A program made the translations under genes and the position numbers. 64,000 nucleotides of DNA from Notospermus geniculatus (Eukaryota > Nemertea > Pilidiophora > Heteronemertea > Lineidae): positions 137,235-201,234 of the forward strand of contig NMRB01000773.1 of NCBI GenBank assembly GCA_002633025.1. Reading direction: 5' to 3'. Shown one piece after another: positions 55,646 to 64,000 of the stretch. Below the pieces are notes generated by a model. That model made no database searches and was not told the origin of the DNA. It worked only from the letters and a program-made list of their open reading frames with translations. Position 1 is the stretch's first letter; every line of letters begins with the position of its first letter.

Positions 55646-56710
55646 TGTCTACTAACATAATTTTTTACCTACATATACATTTTCAAGTGCAGAAGTACAA
55701 GTACACAGTGCACAAACTTGTTACTCCCGAAAGGAATGTGTTTAGATAGGGGAGTTGCGCTGAATTTAAAAACTGCATGGGTGACACATCAAGCGTATTT
55801 CATCTTGTGGTCATTCGTAAGTTCACACATATTGCACTGGTATAACTTTAGAGACCATAGAAATGAGCAACGACTGAAAAATATCACTAAAGCTAGAGCT
55901 AAAAGCAACAAATTACACAATCTAAGTGTACATCATTATAGACATACAGACTGACTAACTGGATAAACGACAGCAAAATAACATTTCTGGCTTGATCACC
56001 ATCAAATTCTCATCTTTTACAAAGCAGAAGTATAGCTAGTGAAAACAGGATGGTACATGTATCAAACAGGGCAAAATATACTGTATAGCGATAAAAATTT
56101 TATATGGGCCGGCAATAGAAAGTTTCAACAAAATTAGTGTATAACAATCCTTTACAGCTAAAAAAGATGGAATGCATGTTTTATGGACGTCATGAAAAGT
56201 TCTCAACAAGAATATTTTTAGAAAATCATGAACATGTGGACAATGATGAGTTTCAAACGCGAGTACTTTAAAGTTAGTACATGTACGAACAAGATTTTTT
56301 ATGGCGTCATGATTCCCTGATTAACTGCCTCTGCTGTGTTTTACAGACTTCCATCCACGATAACTTCCTTTGCCCTCATTTCACACTGAGGACCTGCAGA
56401 CTTGGCTGAGAAGTTGCAGACTTCTCAGCCACGTTGCAGACTTAGTCGAGAAGTCCAAAAATTCCCATTCCCAATCAAGAATAACACACATCATCAATTC
56501 TTCAAAAGTATTAAAGCAGTTCAATGTAACAAACCGTTTCAGTCCAGAAAATGATTTGAACACATTGCGGGATCAAATCCCTTGAAAACATCAATTCATT
56601 TTGATTGTGAGAGATCCCATTTTTCCCCGAAGGGTGAACAACGGAAGTCCCTGATCATTTTAAATGGGAATTTTGCAACAAATCACAACAGTAACAAGGA
56701 CCACTGTTGA

Positions 56711-59700
56711 TTACATATCAGTCGGCCGCGGAGGTTTTCGTGTGCTGTCCGTGCTCCTAGTATCGCTGTAGTTACTTCTGCTTTCCATACTATCCAAGTC
56801 TTTGTGCAGCGATCCATTAGCAGATGGCTTTTTAAATGATGATAACCCACTTGAGGAATATGAATCTGTGTCTTTAACATCTTTTAACATATCTATGTCG
56901 ATGTCCTCCATCATCGCCATGGAGGGTGGGCGGCGCCGATGCCGCTCAATGCTACGATCATCGTAGGCCCGATTCTCGAACACGGTATCGTACATGGGCC
57001 GTGAATGGATATTTGCAATCTCATTTTCCAATCGTGGCGAATAAGGATCTTCAAATTCTGAAGGTTCGAAGAATCCACTGTACCGATCTGCATCGAGTTC
57101 GTCCAATGTGGAGCGGGAAGGTGTGCGGTTATTTCTGTGGCCTTGCTTGATCTTATCAATGGTGTCCGTGCTTGTTGCATCCAGAGTAGTGCCTGACAAA
57201 GTCAGTGCCTTTGATATGGTATCCGGTGTCCCTTTTAGAGGTGGCCTGCTGACACCATTTTTGTTGATCCTACCAATACTCCCAAGACTAGCCTGTGAAG
57301 CCGTTCGGTTCGATCTGATCGATGAGCGGACAGAACTGCGTCGTTCAAATCGTTCCTTGTTACGGCGTTTCGTCTTGATGACCCAGAATATGATGAAGAT
57401 GATGACGAGAATGACGAGAACTCCGATGCAGCCAATGGCGATCCAGATCGGCACCATATCAAATCCTGATGGCAGATATGGATCTGAAATTGAAGGAAAA
57501 AATATTGAAAATGAATAAACTTCCTTATTTGGATACAAGTTCGTGTTCAAAATTTTACGCTGTTAGCCCCGTGGCAATAAGTCGATTGAACTCAGTTCTA
57601 CACATTCATTACTACTGCCTGTGACTGAAGATTTTTAGCCGTAGTCAGTAAAAAAACACATGCTACCTGGCATAAAGCTCAACACAATTAACAATCGATC
57701 GGTTATCAGGCCAACTGGCTGCTGAAAATCCCGAATGTTTACCTTTTTCACAGATGAATGGTAGAAGACTGCTGCATTCGAATGTCTCCAACCACCAGTG
57801 ACGTATAACTGTACACCTCCCGGGAGAGGCATGACCTGAATAGTACACCCAAACACGAGTTATAAACTCGTTGTAGTTCGTCTGGAGTCGCATGATGGTG
57901 GCACGAAGGTAGTCGAACGCTTTGTAAGAGTCGGCCAACTTTCCTTTTTCATGCTGAAATTAAAAGGGACACAATACGTAATGTCTGCTGGAACCGGCTA
58001 AGACGATTGGAAAAATTCCCATCCAAACAAGTTAACCTGGCAAACAACTGTATTGCAAAACATCCTTTATGAACTTGGCTGTAGATGCCTAAATAAGACT
58101 TCTTTTGGAACAGGCGAGATTTCTAACATAAGATGCTGAACTAAGGGTCCAACCTTGCACTGCATCCTGGCCTCTTCAAATGGCACAGCTGCACCCATGT
58201 AGAGGAAACATCGCTCGTTATGCAACGACCAACCAGGAGCGCACAGACCTGTGAAGAGAGATGAGATTCTGAGAGGAATGATGGAAACAAGTGTACATGC
58301 AACTGCCCGATGTTCACTAAGGTAAATGTCCCCGACAAACTCTAGGAGGACGGTTACATAGCCAAATGTTCAGAACATAATCACGGTGATCTCCACTCCT
58401 CATACACAGCACTGTAAGCTGTGTGTCTCCTTTTTTGTACTTTTGCAGCTTGTAAAAAGACTGGAACATTTTTCTTTCACTTACCATCAAGTACAGAGGA
58501 GTTTGATGTATAGTATGGAGTAAAATCCACCCCAACGAGGTACCGATCGTCGTCCTTATCCCAAATACGTCCCTTGATATACACGTCAAGACCCGATCCC
58601 CACCAGTTCTTGATCGCCTCGATACGACTGTCTTCAAATGGAGGCTCCGGTGTATTGTAAAGCTTTCCATCTGGCCCGACGAAGGGATATTTCTGGCTGT
58701 CTTTATCTGCTGCTAGTTTGGGTAACCTGTAGTAAACAATTGGTATTCATTCATAGGTAAGTCTCAGCAACGTGACAGAATTTACACTGAGGAATGACCA
58801 GTATACATGAACCTTCCCTTGTGTAAAAACAACAGTTTGTGTGAGTTCAAATCAAAGCCATTAATTAACTTGGAAGTCATGAATTTATTCAAACTGACAA
58901 AATTAATACCATAGAGTACCGGGGGTATATAATGTACAGTACCGGTTCATAATATCCGATGATCCACACTTCAAGTCTGTACACACACTAACCTGGTAGC
59001 ATTGCTGGTGGCCAGTTCAAAGTCGTTCCGCTCATTGAAGAAGAAATTGTTGACGAGAACCTGTCTGGCTTGCTTGGCAAACACTGTCGTGCGCACTTTC
59101 CCGATGGCTTTGTTCCTGAAAGATCCACAGCAAAACAGCATAAGTTTCCCTTTAACAAATACATCCCCATGGATAAACATGTATGTAGTTATAAACTGAT
59201 AAAGCACCTACTTGTAAAAGGAATTCCACTGGTACAGCTGATAACTCCCCACATCTTTCAAACTGGAGATATTCATTATGGCTGCGCCGACGTTCTCGTA
59301 CACAACATTCCGCGTCATATTAATGGCGACATCTTTGATGTACATCACATTGCGGTGCTCGACATCATTGTGCCCGATGTAATTATAAGCAAGTTTCACT
59401 TTCTGATAGTGAGTCCCCTCGATGTGCAATGCTTCACCATAGCTGTTCGAATCAACGAAATTATTCGTGAAGTTGGCAGTGAGAGCAGATGCCTGGGAGA
59501 GAGAGTACGTGTAGAGGAATACACCGCCACCTTTGTTACTGTAGACGTAATTATTTGCCAAATCCAACCGCCAGTTATTTTGAATGAACATGTCGATCAT
59601 AGGTGGCGCTGTGAGGTTGAGGACCCTGATGCCGTTGGCCTTGATGTAGTTGCGTACGACCTCTATGTTGGGATTTATTTCACCGACACTTTGGTACTTC

Positions 59701-62700
59701 ATGAAGGAGCCCTGGTTACCGGTGTGCCGTATATCTCCAAAACGATGTAACTGGTCGCGTCCTAGGAGAGAATATTCTTCGGATTAGAATGATTGAACCT
59801 TGAACACAATAAGCAAAACTACAGAAGAACCTCTCTAATGAGGACACATTGTGGACTGGACTTGGGAGTCCTTAATTCCCAGGTGGGGCAGATTTCATAT
59901 CACGCCTGCCAGCAACGAGGTCACTGGTTCAATTCCCAGCAGTATCAGCATCTACATCTGGTAGAGAGGGCTAGGCCTTGACACTGTACATGTCATAGGT
60001 TTCATCTGGGGGGCTACAGCTTCCTCCTACATTACTAAATGGCACCCAGTATTATCTGATGAGTAGCAATGATATACCCTTACTTGGAACTTGCACCTGA
60101 AATCAGTGAGTATTCAAACACAATACTCTTCTTATCTCAAGCCCAAGTGGAAAAGCCAATGCTACAAATACTCACCAGTGGTTGGATAAGAGAGAGGTGA
60201 CAGTGGCACGGTCAGAACCTCAGCGATGAATCCGTAACTCCCTCTAGCTGGTGATGCGTGAATATGTATACTCATCACGTCCATGTCTCGCCTAGTCTGA
60301 TACTTCTGCATCCTCTGCTCCTCCGTGCTATCAGACATCAGTGAGACAATCAGATTACTGCTGTTGGCAGATTTGTCCCCGTTGAAGAGCTCGATTGCAT
60401 TCTTGCTGTAATTATCATGGAACATGTTGACCTGAAGGAAACGTACAGCAATGCGCTTCATTGGGACTTTACTACGAATGACCTTGACACAAGCCGCGGG
60501 GCTATAGTCGTACTTGTAGTAGAGAAGGAACCGGTTCTCGATGACAATATCCTTGTGAGCATCGCACATACGAACCAAACCAAACGTATCATAAGCTAGT
60601 GTGTTCTCTTTCAATGGTCTGAAGGAGGATTTTTCTGCATCACGTGATTCTCCGTTCAGAACCAGCACACCGATGCCGTACCCGAGGTTGTTTGCCATTG
60701 TAGAATTCGCCAGGTAGAGATCGTATCGTGGTGCGACAAAGTCGTAAGCATTCCAAGCGCAATTTTTCGTGGACATGTGAGACATCCTCGGCGCTTCATG
60801 TGTTGCCTGAATCGCAGCCACACGCTGCCCGTGAAGATTTCCGGCGCCATATATCTGGACGTATTTCAGGACGGAGCTATAGTCACTTGGGCTTGGTTTT
60901 TCAATATCTGGTGAAGCAAACCTGATATTGCCCCAGTATTGCTCCCCAGTACTCAGATTGTCTCTGGCACATCTCAGAAACACATACTCCTGTCGTTGGG
61001 TACATTGGTATAACTTATAATTGAACCTCTCTACGCATTCATCGAGTGAATCTTCATCCCCGGCGCAGAAGTACGAATATCGCCAAAAAAATTTCACGGT
61101 TCTTTTGTCATAACCGTAGAGGGTGTAGTCATAGTATTTTGTGTTTCGTACAATGACATTCTCGTACCCATATCCCAAGTGTTGACAGACGGCCCGACCA
61201 ACCTTATCGTTGAACTGATTATCACACGCCAACTCCCAGCGCTGTGCTGTCTGGTTGAAGAATTCCACAAAACCTTCATTTGGGATTTTACCCCCAACGA
61301 TTCGAACTTGGACTTTTGTTTTGAAGATGGGGTCATTCCATGCTCGTTTTTTACGACTTGAACGTTGAAGCGGCCAAAGCTTGATTGGTCGAGACCATGT
61401 TCCTTTCATGTTTAACGGTCCCAAAGCCAGGATGCCAATGTTAGGAGCGAACTCCATCTTGACTCCCGGATCTATGGTCAGACTGGCATGAGGCATGATG
61501 GTCAGGTCAGCAACCACTTTGTAAGGAGCAGAACGATATGGTAATCTGAGCTGTGTCTTGATGCGCCCACCTAATGGTTTCGTAATATCAAGGCTAACAT
61601 CAAGTAGGCCAGCAGTATCCACTGGGGAATTGAAACGATCCGATGTTAGGAAAGGGTAGAACCGGGCCATTGCGAAATTATTCCAATCATCAAAGTCAAA
61701 TATCAACTTTCGGATGGCAAATTGGTCATCAGTGCCCCAGTAATTGTATCGAACATCCAAGTAGCTTTCGAGAAATGTGGAAAATGTCCCAGCCAAAAAT
61801 TCAAACTGTAGATCATTTTTGAAGAGGTTTCTGTGAACCGTGATGTTTTCAACACCGCGTATGGCTAAAGTGTACGTGGTTGGCTGGCCGGGGATTGTCT
61901 TGAGAGCAGCTGGAATTTTATTACGTTTCAGGTTATTCTTCGTGAACTTCCCGTCGACTTTGACAGCATATTCGTAATGACTTCTGATGTCGTATTCGAA
62001 TATATAACGACAAATATTATCTGTGAATTCATTCGATTCGACATCCATTTGTTTCTCCATCCCAGCAATCACCACGAGACCTTTGCGGCATGTGTTCTTG
62101 CGAAATGTGTTTTTAACAAGAGATCCATTGGCATAGTACCCCGCGATCCGGAATTCAAAATTTTTATTGTTTTCGAACACTGTGTTGTTCATCCAAACAG
62201 TGTGATTGTGAACCCAGAATCCATCACGGTACTTAAGAGTTGGGTCGTACGGGTTATCCACAACATCTGGCTGCTTTATAGAACCCTTGTACCACTCAAG
62301 ATTCTTATCTTTCATACTGAAGCCACGCCCCACCAGGGGGAGCTCCAACATGAGGCCGCCGTTCTTATTGTATGTGATCTGATTGTTCGATATCTCCCAA
62401 TGCCAAACGTTATTCGAGAATTCAACATGATTATGGTCGCCAACGATGCCCTTGCCGTTCCCTTGAATCCTGCATGACTGGATTGAGTACGTGATCTCCG
62501 ACAAACGTGCCGACCCTTCCATTTCAGCATAAGTTGGCATGAAACTCTCGTGATATTTTGTCACGCTTGGGATATAGATGGCGTGGTGTATGTTATTTTC
62601 TAACACCAGTTTGTGATAGTAGAACATCTCCTGACGGAATCGGAAGAAAATATCGAAGAATTCGTTTGACGGATCGTTGTAGTGTATTGTGTAGATGCCC

Positions 62701-64000
62701 AAGCCGTTTCCAGATATCACAGAATTTTGCAAAGTCACCTCACCAATGCTCTGCTTGTGTCGAGTCGGCACTGGAAATATGATTTAGAGAGGTATCAGAA
62801 TTTCTGACACAACTTGGTAAGTTATGTAATAATGACACACACAAATCTGAAACAAAATAGTGTTTCTAACTATGAGTTACATGTACCGGTATCACTTCAA
62901 TCATATGTTGAATGTCAACCAAATTGTCATCAATCATGAGTGTCAGTCCACACACAAACCAAACAAACTGAAAAAAATATCAATTACCTGATTTCAAGAT
63001 GGCTGCAAATCTACCAGATCGTAGTCCATTCATTTCAAAGCGTATTATCAAACGATTTGAAATTGGCATCGGAAAGTCTACGATATCTTGATGAATTGTC
63101 CAATTCCGCAACGAACCATCAGTCACTCCCTTTACACCCTCGTAGAATATCACATGTTCTTCTGTTTGGACAGGATTATAATCGAGAATCTGAACCGAAA
63201 TCTGGAATCCCCCGCCTGTAGTCACTTGAATCTCATACGTGTTATTCTCCCGCACTGAATTCGGTGTACAGTAGACAAAAGTAGTTTGGTCATCTTGGAC
63301 AACGAGGTCTTTTGTCGTGTACTGCATAATATCAACGCTACCGCTGCCGATCATCAGGCTCCGCAGAACGCTTGCATCTTTTTCAGTCATCTTTGAGTCA
63401 TATTTAAAACCTGCCTCCATATTATTCAGCAACTTTGCGTCGCTTATCTTCATGAATGGGCCCTTTGCCAGGATTCCACTTTTTAGATTGCGCTGAGCGG
63501 TAATTTTGTTCAGTTGTCGTGTGTTGTATGGATCGCTATGGAGGAGTGTCATCCCGTAGGAGACGCCATTTTCAATGATGATGTTATTTAGTTCGTGAAT
63601 GTTATAATCGATCTGCAGTGCAGGGGAATAGATAAGACGAGCATAGTCAAGGAGGCCAAATTTCGTGAACTTAGAATGTGTGACCTTGCTAGCACGAGCT
63701 TGGACAGTGAAACGTACACCTGAAAAGATGAATTAAGAATTTAAAATAATTTCAATAATTTGATTTCAAGGTTATTGTTGACTAAGTGGCATTTTTCTAT
63801 TCATGAGGTTTGGTTGGCCTAATCAAGAATATTTCGTCTTCACGCACGAAAATAATTCTCTGGAGAATGTCCGGCAAAAAAAGGAGAACATTTTTCTTCG
63901 TACCTGCCCAAGTCAATGGTTTACATTTCAAGTTCACATCCATCTTGTGATCACAAGAATGATCAAGTCGGCTGTCTGCCTTGCACGTCACAACTGACGT
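56711..64000 (-). CDS. bark: Bark beetle/Anakonda-like tricellular-junction membrane protein, 3' portion
   Basis: Partial: the 5' end lies beyond 64000. Exons in order: 63904-64000, 62988-63719, 60176-62770, 59212-59761, 58993-59115, 58485-58726, 58154-58248, 57743-57953, 56711-57483, all phase-consistent, 1805 codons. Domains: the end of one SRCR-like domain (CDHKMDVNLKC); long Asn-rich right-handed beta-helix repeats; an SRCR domain encoded near 60970-61330 (WELACDNQF, GRAVCQHLG, CAGDEDSLDEC); more beta-helix; a C-type lectin-like domain over two exons (APGWSLHNERCFLY, then CHASPGRC-type cysteines and FICEK); one transmembrane segment (PIWIAIGCIGVLVILVIIF) and a cytoplasmic tail of about 215 residues rich in Ser, Arg and Asp, ending RPTDM. 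Drosophila Bark beetle, of the same architecture, organises tricellular septate junctions. Function here is inferred. Confidence 0.88.
59888..59950 (+). mobile_element. tRNA-like SINE fragment in bark intron
   Basis: GGTCACTGGTTCAATTCCCA is a good B box, with an upstream CACGCCTGCCAGCAACGA resembling an anticodon arm. The A box is weak and no full cloverleaf forms, so it is probably a degenerate SINE. Confidence 0.35.

Larger units (their letters stand above)
53792..56710. other. Convergent intergenic region, TAF8 to bark-like gene
   Basis: Probably includes both 3' UTRs. A foldback at 54578-54682, an AATC microsatellite near 55365-55400 and a dispersed repeat at 55498-55645 are present. No other gene was recognised. 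Confidence 0.5.

Noticed and set aside
59070-59750. 226-codon plus-strand open frame
   Set aside because: Antisense to two bark-like exons with matching splice phases.
1-64000. CRISPR arrays, operons or bacterial features
   Set aside because: None seen; intron-containing genes and SINEs show the DNA is eukaryotic.

Overview
The window is animal nuclear DNA: genes are split by introns with clean GT/AG borders, the intergenic DNA is AT-rich and full of foldback elements, tRNA-derived SINEs and microsatellites, and words such as ACCGGTA, TACATGTA and TAGGCCTA recur. Gene content (GRAMD4, CCDC66, TAF8, a Bark beetle/Anakonda homologue, single-exon rhodopsin-class GPCRs) together with this word usage suggests a marine invertebrate deuterostome. 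An echinoderm is the best guess, but that is inference and no species is claimed.

Layout. (1) 1118-19870, plus strand: a GRAMD4 homologue reconstructed as 18 phase-consistent coding exons, with two alternative homologous terminal exons (17851-17988 and 19664-19870). (2) 7801-16515: one GRAMD4 intron that hosts six distinct intronless genes on both strands. They encode about 96-122 aa coiled-coil proteins of one family I do not recognise. Each has a TATA-like box upstream and, 25-90 nt after its stop codon, a 16-nt hairpin of the replication-dependent histone mRNA type, followed by a purine-rich element resembling the U7-binding histone downstream element. This is the most striking system in the window: non-histone genes that look built like histone genes. 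Part of the cluster (11222-13464) is repeated at 13466-15612 across a single N and may be a haplotype duplication in the assembly. (3) 19871-27164: no gene recognised; SINE and other repeats. (4) 27165-30473: two convergent single-exon class A GPCR genes. (5) 30474-40909: repeat-rich intergenic DNA with foldbacks, a 390-base N gap flanked by duplicated sequence, and possible promoter DNA. (6) 40910-52198, minus strand: a CCDC66 homologue, 20 coding exons, with a 173-nt duplication at another single N that breaks the frame and is probably an assembly error. (7) 52973-53791, plus strand: an intronless TAF8 gene divergent from CCDC66 across about 0.8 kb. (8) 56711-64000, minus strand: the 3' part of a large Bark beetle/Anakonda-type membrane protein (beta-helix repeats, SRCR, C-type lectin, one transmembrane segment); its 5' end lies outside the window.

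The named genes do not form an obvious pathway. Only the intronic small-gene family looks like a functional unit, apparently sharing 3'-end formation and possibly promoter motifs. All exon models were read by eye from splice signals, reading phase and remembered family similarity; none was tested by alignment or transcripts.
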